A model generated the notes under the pieces. The model searched no databases and was not told the DNA's origin. It was given only the letters and a program-made list of their open reading frames with translations. 64,000 nucleotides of DNA from TMP-86 sp039807285 (GTDB taxonomy: Bacteria > Pseudomonadota > Gammaproteobacteria > Steroidobacterales > Steroidobacteraceae): the NCBI GenBank assembly GCA_044226785.1, contig JBGAGK010000006.1:89912-153911 (forward strand), in the 5' to 3' direction. The position numbers and the translations under genes are program-made. This document shows, piece after piece, positions 1 to 8,316 of this stretch. The first letter of the stretch is position 1. Each line of letters opens with the position of its first letter.

Positions 1-1981
1 CCGATACCACCGTGCCATCGACCGGCGTTGGCGCAACCGGCACCGGTTCGGTCACCACATGGGTTTTCGTTCCCAGCTGGTCGAAGCTCAGGAAGAAGGT
101 GTCGAATTTGGGTCCCTGGGCGGACCCGATCACCATGCCGATCGGTGACAACAGCTGTCCCTGGCCGGGGAAATAGTTCGACGAGGTGACGGTCGTGCTC
201 AGCGGGATGTAGGCCTGCCCGATGTTCGGCACGACACCGTTGATGCCGATCCGGATGCCCTTGATGACGATGCCGTCGGGCTTCGCGGCCGGGTCCAGCG
301 ATATGAAGGTGGGCTTTTCGAACAGGTAGGAGTAACTGTCGTACTGGCTGACCTGAAACATCACGTAGGCTTTGGCTACGCCCGTCGGCTGCTCGACGTT
401 GAACAGAAGGAAGTACTTCTCGCCCACTCCGGCCGCGAAGTTCTGCCTGATCTGCGCATCGGTGAGCGCGCGGTTGTGGATCACGACCATTCTGATCACG
501 CCGGCCCAGGAACGGTTGCCCGATACCTCGTTGCCGAGGACCAGCGCAAAGGTGTTGTCCCAGTTGCCGAGGGTGCCGCCGGTCTGCTTGTCGACATCAC
601 CGGTGAACACGCCGTTCACGTAAATGCGCCGACCGTTGACCGGATCATAGGTGACCACGACATGCTGCAGCGAGGCCTGCGCCAGCCGTGCATCGTCGGT
701 GGTCGACAGTGCCGGCATGCCGTTCGCATCCGTCTGGGAAGAGCGCAGGTACGCCGCATAGTCGAACTTGGACTGCCCGAGCGTGAAGTTGCGGGCATCG
801 GTCCCGCCGGAGTAGCTGACGATGTAGGCGCCATCCTGGGTCACGTTGGCCGGCGCCACCCAGGCCTCGATGGTGAACTCCCCGGTGGCGAGGATCATGT
901 CATGGAGTTTTTTGCTGGCGCCGGTCGAGGCCTGGGCCTTGCTTCCCGGGCCGAAGCTGAGGCCCCAGCCACCGACCCAGTTGACAGTGCCGGACAGCGT
1001 AAGATCCGCTGCCGGGTCGACGCCACTGGTGTCGTACGCAGTGAAACCATTGCCGGTCCGGAATTCGTATTTCGCAATGGCATTCGAATCGTAACGGCTG
1101 CCGCCGCTGGCGACGGTGCCATCGTACATGCCCAGCGCCTTGCTGATGACCAGCGCGGGGTCGACATTGGTGACCGGCACCTGATTGGCAAATGCAGTGA
1201 TGGCATCCTCCATGGTCTGCGATGCCAACACACAGTTGGAATTCCAACAGTTGTGGGACTCCTCCCGCAGCCGGATCACGAGGCGAGACTGCGCTGGATT
1301 GCCCAGATTGATCTTCATGCGTGCCGCGGCATAGGCTTCATCCAGATCGGAAGACGCGAAGAACGGGGACTCCGGGGCCGCTGCCGAGTGCGAATGACAG
1401 GCAGAGCAGTGCTGCCTCAGCAGCGGATACACGGTTGAGGAGAACGACCCGGGATCACTGGGAAATTCCTTGCCACCACCGACGTCCTTCAGAACCGGGG
1501 CAGTGAGCTCGATCTGGGTCCCGCCGCCGGCCGATGCGCCAGCCCAGTTGGTGATCCAGGTGGTGAGAATGGACGCACAGGCGCTCGGGTCAGCCAGCCA
1601 GCAGTTGTGGCCACCTCCCACCTTGGCGACGATGCGGGAAGTCTTGGGATCGGAGAGATTGACCACCGTGTTGGCCTGGGAATACGCCAGGTTCACATCG
1701 TCGTTGCGGGCAAAATTCGGCATCTGCGCCGGTGATGTCGCGTTGTGGCACTGACCGCACCGGTTGGTCGACCGGACGTTGTCCCAGAAGTTGAGCTTGA
1801 ACGCCTGGACATCCGCGGTGGCGGGTGCCGGGCCGGTGTAATCGGAGCCGGCCGTGACCGGGGTGACCGGGTTGGCCGTCACCGGCGCACCGCCACCGCC
1901 GCAGGCGTTCAGCCCCAGTGCGAGGCTCATCATCAGCCAGACGCCAATCGTCGAGGATTTCATGTTGTATGACCTGTTCAT
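1..1981 (-). CDS. LamG-domain diheme c-type cytochrome lipoprotein (3' end beyond window)
   Basis: An open frame of 660 codons runs off the left edge with no stop. The N-terminus is a lipoprotein signal ending in the lipobox LNAC, followed by a glycine-rich linker. Two CxxCH haem c motifs are visible: CGQCH at about residue 75 and CSACH at about residue 192. A LamG-like jelly-roll region follows, with phrases such as EFTIEAWV and VVVTYDPVNGRRIYVNG (about 330-470). This predicts an outer-membrane-anchored surface cytochrome with a carbohydrate- or ligand-binding fold. I chose the ATG at 1981 because AGAAGG lies 8 bases upstream; the in-frame ATG at 1963 is an alternative and keeps the whole lipobox. 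It starts 12 bases after the stop of the other haem protein, so the two look co-transcribed. Substrate and electron partner are unknown. Confidence 0.85.
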   Translation of the reverse strand, partial: MNRSYNMKSSTIGVWLMMSLALGLNACGGGGAPVTANPVTPVTAGSDYTGPAPATADVQAFKLNFWDNVRSTNRCGQCHNATSPAQMPNFARNDDVNLAYSQANTVVNLSDPKTSRIVAKVGGGHNCWLADPSACASILTTWITNWAGASAGGGTQIELTAPVLKDVGGGKEFPSDPGSFSSTVYPLLRQHCSACHSHSAAAPESPFFASSDLDEAYAAARMKINLGNPAQSRLVIRLREESHNCWNSNCVLASQTMEDAITAFANQVPVTNVDPALVISKALGMYDGTVASGGSRYDSNAIAKYEFRTGNGFTAYDTSGVDPAADLTLSGTVNWVGGWGLSFGPGSKAQASTGASKKLHDMILATGEFTIEAWVAPANVTQDGAYIVSYSGGTDARNFTLGQSKFDYAAYLRSSQTDANGMPALSTTDDARLAQASLQHVVVTYDPVNGRRIYVNGVFTGDVDKQTGGTLGNWDNTFALVLGNEVSGNRSWAGVIRMVVIHNRALTDAQIRQNFAAGVGEKYFLLFNVEQPTGVAKAYVMFQVSQYDSYSYLFEKPTFISLDPAAKPDGIVIKGIRIGINGVVPNIGQAYIPLSTTVTSSNYFPGQGQLLSPIGMVIGSAQGPKFDTFFLSFDQLGTKTHVVTEPVPVAPTPVDGTVVS

Positions 1982-1993
1982 GCCGGTGACCTT

Positions 1994-3196
1994 CTAGGGA
2001 CCCATGCAGTAGACAGCCGAGTCAGCGAACACCTGCTTGAGCTTGTAACCACTCCTGAACCTGTTGATCATCGAGTCGATCTGGTTGCGGTCGGCCTGAT
2101 TTGTGGGAGCCCGGTAGCAGACGGTCTTGAACACCTTTTCCACCTGGCAACGGGCGAATGCATCGCTCTTTGCCAGCTCCAGGCCCATCGATTTCGCGCC
2201 ATTTCCCGAATGGGTGGAGTTCGCAGGCCACCCCAGGATCTGGTTGGGCCCTGCAATCCAGCGGTTGTCCCAGTGGTCATCCGGTGTCACATAGCCGGGC
2301 TTGAAGTTGTCGGAGTTGATCAGGTACTTGGGCTGCACCTGTCCTTCGGTGTAGACGATCTTCCCTGCGGTCTGGTCGAAGTTGTAGTACGCGTACGCCT
2401 GTGTCAGGGGATCCATGCCGCTGTGGCAGCCCATGCAGACATTGAGGTACAGGCGGCTGTCACCACCAGGACTCCGGCTCACGTCCTGCCGGACGCGGTC
2501 CGGCGCACGGGTTGGATCAATGAGGCTGCCCATGTCGTGACACAGATGATTCTGGATGGTGAAACTGAACATTGCCCGGTTGGTACCTGCAATGAAGAAG
2601 GCCTGTGCCGCTGCGCGCGTCGTGATGACCCCGGCCGTCGCTCCAGCCGGCAATCCCGTGACCGAAGACTGCGTGGTTGCCTGCAATGCGGTTTTCAGAT
2701 CCGCACCGCTCGACTCGAGTTGTGCGTACATGTCATTGTTGGCAGGTGAGTAAGCCGCGCTCACGCCAGGCGTACCCGCCTTCGCCACGTATACGAGATC
2801 GGCCGACAGGAGGGTTGAGAAATCCACATCGTCCCGCACCATGCCGATGACCGTCGCCACGTAATCATTGAGCGGAGCAAACACGGTCTGCTCCCGGTTG
2901 GTCCAGGGCATCGCCATGTTCTTCAACGTGACGTTGTAGAAGTTCGGATTCTCCAGCGCGATCTGTGCGGCCGCATCGGCCGACGAGGATGCCATCTGTG
3001 ACAGGACCGCATCCGATGGCGGCACGCCGGCAATGCGGTCATGAATCCGCTTGGCCTGATCGCGGGTGATCGCACCCGCGTCGAGGTTTCCCAGGACAAG
3101 ACTGACGGCCACCGCCACCCCGATCAGGGTTCGCATCGGTCTGGCTGGTGCATCCCGCCTGATCCTGATGGGCAGGGTCAGCATCCCGTTGTTCAT
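1994..3196 (-). CDS. Exported monohaem cytochrome-like protein, DUF1588/DUF1585-like C-terminus
   Basis: 400 residues. It has an N-terminal export signal (MRTLIGVAVAVSLVLG and an AGA cleavage-like site) and one haem c motif, CMGCH, at residue 254, followed by SGMDPLTQAYAYYNFD. That context resembles the DUF1588 haem region of large planctomycete-type cytochromes. The C-terminal phrase around QVEKVFKTVCYRAP and YKLKQVFADS resembles DUF1585. It is much shorter than classical DUF1592/1588/1585 proteins, so the relationship is tentative. The frame opens at 3319, but that start would lie inside a dyad (3306-3325) and would add a non-signal leader, so I prefer the ATG at 3196. Likely periplasmic or surface-exposed, with a role in electron transfer together with the downstream LamG cytochrome. 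Confidence 0.75.
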   Translation of the reverse strand: MNNGMLTLPIRIRRDAPARPMRTLIGVAVAVSLVLGNLDAGAITRDQAKRIHDRIAGVPPSDAVLSQMASSSADAAAQIALENPNFYNVTLKNMAMPWTNREQTVFAPLNDYVATVIGMVRDDVDFSTLLSADLVYVAKAGTPGVSAAYSPANNDMYAQLESSGADLKTALQATTQSSVTGLPAGATAGVITTRAAAQAFFIAGTNRAMFSFTIQNHLCHDMGSLIDPTRAPDRVRQDVSRSPGGDSRLYLNVCMGCHSGMDPLTQAYAYYNFDQTAGKIVYTEGQVQPKYLINSDNFKPGYVTPDDHWDNRWIAGPNQILGWPANSTHSGNGAKSMGLELAKSDAFARCQVEKVFKTVCYRAPTNQADRNQIDSMINRFRSGYKLKQVFADSAVYCMGP

Positions 3197-3239
3197 ATGC
3201 AGGTCCGTTTGACGTGTGTGTGAAATTCCACTGGCGGCG

Positions 3240-3325
3240 ACTATACGCAGCCGGAATTGCGCTCCGGAATGTCTCAAGCAGACGACGTCGGTGTTGAGAG
3301 ACAAAGCCGGTGCATGCAAACCGGC
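3240..3325. promoter_or_regulatory. Divergent intergenic region with dyad and -10-like box
   Basis: The 269-base gap 3197-3465 separates the two divergent arms of the redox locus. It holds a perfect 6-base inverted repeat, GCCGGT (3306-3311) and ACCGGC (3320-3325), with an 8-base spacer. A minus-strand TATAGT box lies at 3240-3245, 44 bases upstream of the preferred minus-strand start. No convincing -35 element was found for it. A directly repeated CCGGAAT also occurs between 3250 and 3270. The dyad could be an operator controlling both arms; this is inferred from position only. Confidence 0.35.
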
Positions 3326-3465
3326 CTATATGCTGGTCTGAGAGCGAGAGTTCTTCTGTGAGTGTGTTAACAGAATCAGGACACGCATCGAAGCGAAGAT
3401 GCGCGCATGCCACACACCCGTGAAGATCCGCCTGCGAAAACCTGAAAACCTGTGAGGATCATCGG

Positions 3466-6168
3466 GTGACAATATCCATGGACAAGACCCACTACTGTGA
3501 ACCGGCACACAACCGGTCCCGCGCACCCAGCCTTCGCATGATTCGCGCGTGGCGTTCGTTGCTGCTGGCCCCTGTGCTGCTGGTCCCTGTGCTGCTGGCA
3601 GCGTGCGCCGGTGGCAACAGCGGACATGCACCTGGGCTTGCGGGCGGGCAGATCGCCGACCCGGTCACGCTTGACTTCCCGCTGGCCTATGTCAAGCGCC
3701 CGGTACCGACCCGCGACATCGACGTGCGCGACCTCATCACCTCCACGGCAGGGGGCGACCTTTTCATCCGCGACAAGGCCAGCGCCAGCGGCGTGGAGAC
3801 AAATGTCACCAGGGACATCACCCAGGGCAAGGGCTTCGTGAAGGACCTGGACGTATCGCCGGACGGCACCCGCGTGGTCTTTGCACTGCGCCTGCCGCTG
3901 CTTGCAGACGCCACCGATGCGGAGCAGCCCACCTGGAACATCTGGGAATACGACGCGAAGGCGAAGACCCTGCGCCGTGTGATTGCCGACGACATCACCG
4001 CCGAGAAGGGTCACGACATCGACCCGCATTACCTGCCTGACGGAAGGATCGTGTTCGCCTCCACCCGCCAGAACACTTCGCGCGCCATCCTGCTGGACGA
4101 AGGCCGGCCGCAATACGCGGCACAGACCGACAATCGTCAGCAGGCAGCATTCCTGCTGCATGTCATGAATACAGACGGTTCGGACATCCACCAGATCAGC
4201 TTCAACACCAATCACGACTTCGATCCGTCGGTACTGAACAACGGGCAGATCGTGTTCTCGCGATGGGAACGCGTGAATGGCGGTGATCGCATCAATCTGT
4301 ACCGCGCCAATCCCGACGGTACGGGGCTGGAGCTGTATTACGGGCAGAACAGCCATGCCACCGGCACCGCCGGATCGGTGATCCAGTTCCTCAGGGCTCG
4401 TTCCCGACCTGACGACAAGTTGCTGGTGATGACACGGCCCTTCCAGGGAACCCAGCAGGGGGGCGACCTGACGCTGATCGACGCTGAACGCTTCGTCGAG
4501 ATCAATCAGACCACCCTGGCCGCGGCCGGCGCACCAGGCCCCGGACAGACCCCCGCCACCACGACCAATGCATCCACCGTCCCCGATCAGCCCTCGCTCG
4601 GCGGGCGATTCGCATCCGCGTTCCCGTTGTACGACGGAACCAACCGCATGCTGGTGAGCTGGTCCCCCTGTCTCGTGCTCGACAACTCGGTGTCACCTGC
4701 GGCAACACGGGTCTGTACCGATGAGAACACTGCGGGCACGAATGTGCAGCTGGCGCCACCGCAGTACACCATCTGGGTCTACAACCTGGATACCAACACC
4801 CTGCAACCGATGCTGGCGGCCGAAGATGGCATGATGATCGTGGACCCGGTCATCCTGCAGCAGCGCACACCCGCGCCTCCAGTGATCCCGGACAAGGTGC
4901 CGGGCGTCGACGTGGATCAGAACCTTGCGACCGAGGGCGTCGGCATCCTGGTCATCCGCAGCGTCTACGATTTCGACGGCATCGACACCGCGCGCCCGAA
5001 CATTGCCGCCCTGGCCGATCCGAAACAGACCACCGCCGACCAGCGGCCGGACCGCTTTCTGCGCATTGAAAAGCCGGTGTCGATCCCGGACAACGACGTA
5101 CGCCGCGTCCCGGGATTTGCCTTTGGCCCCGCCGGGCTCGGCATGCGTGAGATCCTCGCCTATGCGCCGGTCGAACCGGATGGGTCGATCAGGATCAAGG
5201 TGCCGGCAAACGTGCCCTTTGCGATCAGCGTGCTGGACAGGAACGGCCGTCGCGTCGGCCAGCGCCATGGCAGCTGGCTGCAACTGTTGCCCGGCGAAGT
5301 CCGTACGTGCAATGGCTGCCATGATGGCAACAAGCAGACCGCACACGGTCGTGACGGCCTGACCAACCCGGTGAACACCGGGGCAGCATCCGACGGCAGA
5401 CCCTTCCCGAATACCGATGCCAGCCTTGTCGCGAACTTCGGCGAAGTCATGGCCCAGACCCGGGCCCGGATCACCTGCATCACGGTCGATGCCCCCGGCT
5501 GCTCCGTCATTCCGGGCATCAATATCGTCTACGACGACGTGTGGACCGATCCGGTGGCCGCCGGCCGCGCCAGGGATATGAGCTTTTCATATCTGTATTC
5601 GGACCTGACCACGCCGGCGCCTTTCAACGGCAACTGCCTGCCGGCCTGGAGCAACCGTTGCAGGGCCACGATCCATTACCTGCAGCACATCCAGCCGATC
5701 TGGAATTTCCCGCGCCAGACGCTGGCGGCGGATGGGGTCACGGTGCTCGCCGACCACACCTGCATCCTGTGTCACAACCCCAAGGACGCCGCCGGTACCA
5801 CGCAGGTTCCGGCCGGACAGCTGGACCTCACCGATTCGACCTCCAATGCCGACCCCAACGTGGTGACTTCCTATGCGCAGCTGTTGTTTTCACACAATCA
5901 GCAAGAGCTTATTATGGGCGCCCTGCAGGATGTTATGGTAAACGGGCCGGTGGATCCCGCGACCGGCCTGCCGACCCAGGTTCCGGTGGTGCTTCCCGGC
6001 AGCATGAGTGCCGGCAGTGCCAATGCATCGACGGGATTTTTCAGCCGCTTCGACACAGGCGGCACTCACGCGGGCTGGTTGACGCCCGCCGAACTGAAGA
6101 TGATCGCTGAATGGCTAGACATCGGAGCCCAGTACTACAACGATCCCTTCGTGGCCCCAGCGAACTGA
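3466..6168 (+). CDS. HzsA-like (hydrazine synthase alpha-related) propeller diheme lipoprotein
   Basis: 900 residues. The lipoprotein signal ends in LLAAC. The middle has PD40/TolB-like propeller repeats (SPDGTRVVFAL, LPDGRIVFASTR, NNGQIVFSRW). Two haem c motifs follow: CNGCH at residue 615 and CILCH at residue 766. The domain order matches proteins annotated as HzsA-related, which share the architecture of the hydrazine synthase alpha subunit but are common outside anammox bacteria. No beta/gamma subunits are nearby, so hydrazine synthesis is not implied. Predicted role: an outer-membrane-anchored multi-domain cytochrome in extracytoplasmic electron transfer. The GTG at 3466 has a GAGG element upstream; the ATG at 3538 would begin directly at the lipoprotein signal but has no clear ribosome-binding site. 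It leads the rightward operon of seven envelope genes. Confidence 0.82.
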   Translation: MTISMDKTHYCEPAHNRSRAPSLRMIRAWRSLLLAPVLLVPVLLAACAGGNSGHAPGLAGGQIADPVTLDFPLAYVKRPVPTRDIDVRDLITSTAGGDLFIRDKASASGVETNVTRDITQGKGFVKDLDVSPDGTRVVFALRLPLLADATDAEQPTWNIWEYDAKAKTLRRVIADDITAEKGHDIDPHYLPDGRIVFASTRQNTSRAILLDEGRPQYAAQTDNRQQAAFLLHVMNTDGSDIHQISFNTNHDFDPSVLNNGQIVFSRWERVNGGDRINLYRANPDGTGLELYYGQNSHATGTAGSVIQFLRARSRPDDKLLVMTRPFQGTQQGGDLTLIDAERFVEINQTTLAAAGAPGPGQTPATTTNASTVPDQPSLGGRFASAFPLYDGTNRMLVSWSPCLVLDNSVSPAATRVCTDENTAGTNVQLAPPQYTIWVYNLDTNTLQPMLAAEDGMMIVDPVILQQRTPAPPVIPDKVPGVDVDQNLATEGVGILVIRSVYDFDGIDTARPNIAALADPKQTTADQRPDRFLRIEKPVSIPDNDVRRVPGFAFGPAGLGMREILAYAPVEPDGSIRIKVPANVPFAISVLDRNGRRVGQRHGSWLQLLPGEVRTCNGCHDGNKQTAHGRDGLTNPVNTGAASDGRPFPNTDASLVANFGEVMAQTRARITCITVDAPGCSVIPGINIVYDDVWTDPVAAGRARDMSFSYLYSDLTTPAPFNGNCLPAWSNRCRATIHYLQHIQPIWNFPRQTLAADGVTVLADHTCILCHNPKDAAGTTQVPAGQLDLTDSTSNADPNVVTSYAQLLFSHNQQELIMGALQDVMVNGPVDPATGLPTQVPVVLPGSMSAGSANASTGFFSRFDTGGTHAGWLTPAELKMIAEWLDIGAQYYNDPFVAPAN

Positions 6169-6172
6169 CCTG

Positions 6173-6919
6173 ATGCGCCACCTGCTGCCGTTACTTCTGT
6201 GTGCGCAGATATTGCTGGGAACACCCGCTCTGGTCACTGCCAGGACTTCTGCCAGGCCCCTGGCACTGACCGTGACCGAACCCTATGTGGAAATGCACTC
6301 CGGCCCGGGCCGGGGTTACCCGGTCACCTACGTGGTTGGCCGTGGCGACAGCGTGCAGGTGATGTACAGCCGTACCGACTGGTTCAAGGTGCGCGCATCT
6401 CGCGGCCAGGAAGGCTGGGTCAAACGCGAAGAACTTGCCCTGACACAGCTTGCGGACGGCTCTCCCGCACCCATTCCTCCCTATCCGGACTTCACGACCC
6501 ATACATGGGAGTTCGGGGCCGCGTATGGCGTCTACAACCACCAGAACCTGGTGGCGGCCTATGTGGACTACGCCATCACCGACAGCCTGGACGCCGAACT
6601 GACCCTGCAACAGGCAATGGGTACCATCGACAACCGGTATCTCGCCACGCTCGGCATCCGTCACACCTTCATCCCCGAATGGAAATGGCTGTCTCCGACT
6701 GCGGGTCTTGGCACCGGTGTCCAATACATCGACAAGAGCACTCCGCCGCAGCCGCTGGACAAGACCAATCAGGTCGCTTACGTGACGCTGGGGCTGCGCG
6801 GCTTCATCACCCGGAAATTCATGTGGCGCCTCGACTGGCGCAATTACGTGGTCTTTACCCGAGAAAATGACAACAAGGAACCGGAAGAATGGAAATTCGC
6901 CCTGGCAGTATTCTTCTGA
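6173..6919 (+). CDS. SH3-domain outer-membrane beta-barrel protein
   Basis: 248 residues. A signal peptide (cleavage near ALVTA) is followed by a bacterial SH3 domain (about 30-85), with the typical phrases VEMHSGPGRGYPV and WFKVRASRGQEGWV. The rest alternates in beta-barrel fashion and ends in ...ALAVFF, the terminal Phe typical of barrels inserted by BamA. Bacterial SH3 modules often bind peptidoglycan, so this could link a barrel to the cell wall. It starts 4 bases after the HzsA-like gene and overlaps the next gene by 31 bases, so translational coupling is likely. No specific function is recognised. Confidence 0.75.
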   Translation: MRHLLPLLLCAQILLGTPALVTARTSARPLALTVTEPYVEMHSGPGRGYPVTYVVGRGDSVQVMYSRTDWFKVRASRGQEGWVKREELALTQLADGSPAPIPPYPDFTTHTWEFGAAYGVYNHQNLVAAYVDYAITDSLDAELTLQQAMGTIDNRYLATLGIRHTFIPEWKWLSPTAGLGTGVQYIDKSTPPQPLDKTNQVAYVTLGLRGFITRKFMWRLDWRNYVVFTRENDNKEPEEWKFALAVFF

Positions 6920-7560
6920 TCGCGGCACTGATGTCCGGCTGCAGCTGGTTTCATCGGGGCCCGAAATCCCAGCCTGAAATCGTGCCCGAGCCGGTCGATG
7001 CCGACACATCCATCATCACCCCGCAGGTTCAGCGGCGGGTGATCAAGACGCCGAAGATCAAGGCGAGGAACTTCGAGATCGGCGCCAACTTCGGAGCACT
7101 GAGCATCCAGGATTTCGGCACCAATCCCCTGTACGGAGCACGCCTCGCCTACCACGTGACCGAGGACATTTTCCTCGAAGGCAGCATCGCCCGCTCCAAG
7201 GCGGGCACCACCAGTCTCGAGGATGTGTTTCCGAACATCACGGTCCTGTCCGATTCCGGGAGAAAGCTCACGTACTACGACCTGGATGTGGGATACAACT
7301 TTCTCCCGGGAGAGGTTTTCCTGGGTCGCGGACGCGCCTTCAACACGGCGCTGTATGCCGTGGTCGGCATGGGTGCCGTGAAATTCGCGGACCAGGACAA
7401 GTTCGCCCTGAACTTCGGTGTCGGCACCCGCATCCTGCTCACCGACTGGCTGGACATGCATCTGGATGTCAAGGACCACGTGTTCGAGACCGACATCACG
7501 GGTCGGACCAAGAATGTCCACAACATCGAAGCCACACTGGGCTTCGCCTGGTTCTTCTGA
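6889..7560 (+). CDS. Outer-membrane beta-barrel domain lipoprotein
   Basis: 223 residues. The N-terminal lipoprotein signal ends in LMSGC. After a short linker comes a barrel-type domain (about 60-223) with alternating hydrophobic strands, ending in FAWFF. It resembles the family annotated as outer membrane beta-barrel domain-containing protein found in Myxococcota and gammaproteobacteria. The start lies inside the preceding gene, preceded by GGAAG. The two barrel genes lie between a cytochrome and a thioredoxin, suggesting an outer-membrane conduit or scaffold for the redox proteins; that is inference. Confidence 0.72.
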   Translation: MEIRPGSILLIAALMSGCSWFHRGPKSQPEIVPEPVDADTSIITPQVQRRVIKTPKIKARNFEIGANFGALSIQDFGTNPLYGARLAYHVTEDIFLEGSIARSKAGTTSLEDVFPNITVLSDSGRKLTYYDLDVGYNFLPGEVFLGRGRAFNTALYAVVGMGAVKFADQDKFALNFGVGTRILLTDWLDMHLDVKDHVFETDITGRTKNVHNIEATLGFAWFF

Positions 7561-7576
7561 GCTGATGGAGATGACC

Positions 7577-8086
7577 ATGAAACGCAGGAATCTTTCCATG
7601 ATGACCCGCATCACATTGATGGCGATGATCACCGCCGGCGCAGGAATTTCCGTTGCGGGAGACGTCAATGCGCCTGCGGCCGATTTTTCGCTCGATTCGC
7701 TGGCCGGCAAGCCGGTCGCGCTGAGCCAGTTCAAGGGCAATGTGGTGATGGTCAACTTCTGGGCGACCTGGTGCGGCCCTTGCCAGCAGGAAATGCCGTT
7801 GCTGGACCAGATGTACAGGAAGTACAAACCGGCCGGATTCACCCTGCTGGGCGTCAACGTGGACAAGGAAGTACCTGCCGTGAAGGAACTGCTCGAGCGC
7901 AAGCCGGTGAGTTTCACGGTCCTGATGGACCCCACGAGCACCGTCAGCCGCAGCTATCACGTGGCCGACATGCCCAGCACGGTGATCATCGACCGCAAGG
8001 GCATGGTCCGCTACGTCCATCGCGGCTACCGCCCCGGCGATGAAAACGAATACCAGGACCGCATCCGGCAGTTGATCCGCGAATGA
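7577..8086 (+). CDS. TlpA-like exported thioredoxin-fold oxidoreductase
   Basis: 169 residues with an N-terminal membrane/signal segment (about 8-28). The thioredoxin fold carries the active site WCGPC in the context VVMVNFWATWCGPCQQEMP and the cis-proline region DMPSTVIID. This is the AhpC/TSA-Redoxin, TlpA/ResA-type group, which reduces disulfides outside the cytoplasm, often for cytochrome c maturation. I chose the ATG at 7577 because GGAG lies 6 bases upstream; ATGs at 7565 and 7571 are in frame. In this operon it probably keeps cysteines of the neighbouring haem proteins or of the cysteine-containing DUF4266 lipoprotein reduced. It overlaps the next gene by the 4 bases ATGA. Confidence 0.85.
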   Translation: MKRRNLSMMTRITLMAMITAGAGISVAGDVNAPAADFSLDSLAGKPVALSQFKGNVVMVNFWATWCGPCQQEMPLLDQMYRKYKPAGFTLLGVNVDKEVPAVKELLERKPVSFTVLMDPTSTVSRSYHVADMPSTVIIDRKGMVRYVHRGYRPGDENEYQDRIRQLIRE

Positions 8087-8316
8087 CCACCCGAAACCTC
8101 GCACGTCTGTCCGCGGTCCTGATCCTGCTTGCAGCAGCCGGCTGCAGCAGCATCAAACCCTGGGTCAAGCCCTACGAGCGGGATCGCATGGCGGATCCCA
8201 TCATGTCCTGGGACCGCGATGCGATCTCCTCGCAGTTCCTGGATCACGTATACGAATCGCGCGAAGGCTCCCGCGGCGCCACCGGGAATACCGGCGGCGG
8301 CTGTGGATGCAACTGA
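8083..8316 (+). CDS. DUF4266 small lipoprotein
   Basis: 77 residues. A lipoprotein signal ending in LAAAGC is followed by the DUF4266 core (WVKPYERDRMADPIMSWD) and a short Gly/Cys tail (GGGCGCN). DUF4266 proteins usually sit beside DUF3570 barrels, as here. The function is unknown. The CxC tail could be a metal or disulfide site and might be the target of the adjacent thioredoxin. The start codon overlaps the thioredoxin stop, which argues for coupled translation. Confidence 0.85.
   Translation: MTTRNLARLSAVLILLAAAGCSSIKPWVKPYERDRMADPIMSWDRDAISSQFLDHVYESREGSRGATGNTGGGCGCN

Noticed and set aside
476..1438. Plus-strand frame of 320 codons opposite the LamG cytochrome.
   Set aside because: No recognisable domain, Arg/Gly-rich shadow composition, and the opposite strand has a lipobox, two haem motifs and a continuous frame to the edge.
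3466..6168. Evidence for anammox-type hydrazine synthesis.
   Set aside because: Only an alpha-subunit-like architecture is present; beta/gamma subunits and hydrazine dehydrogenase are missing and the rest of the window is gammaproteobacterial.
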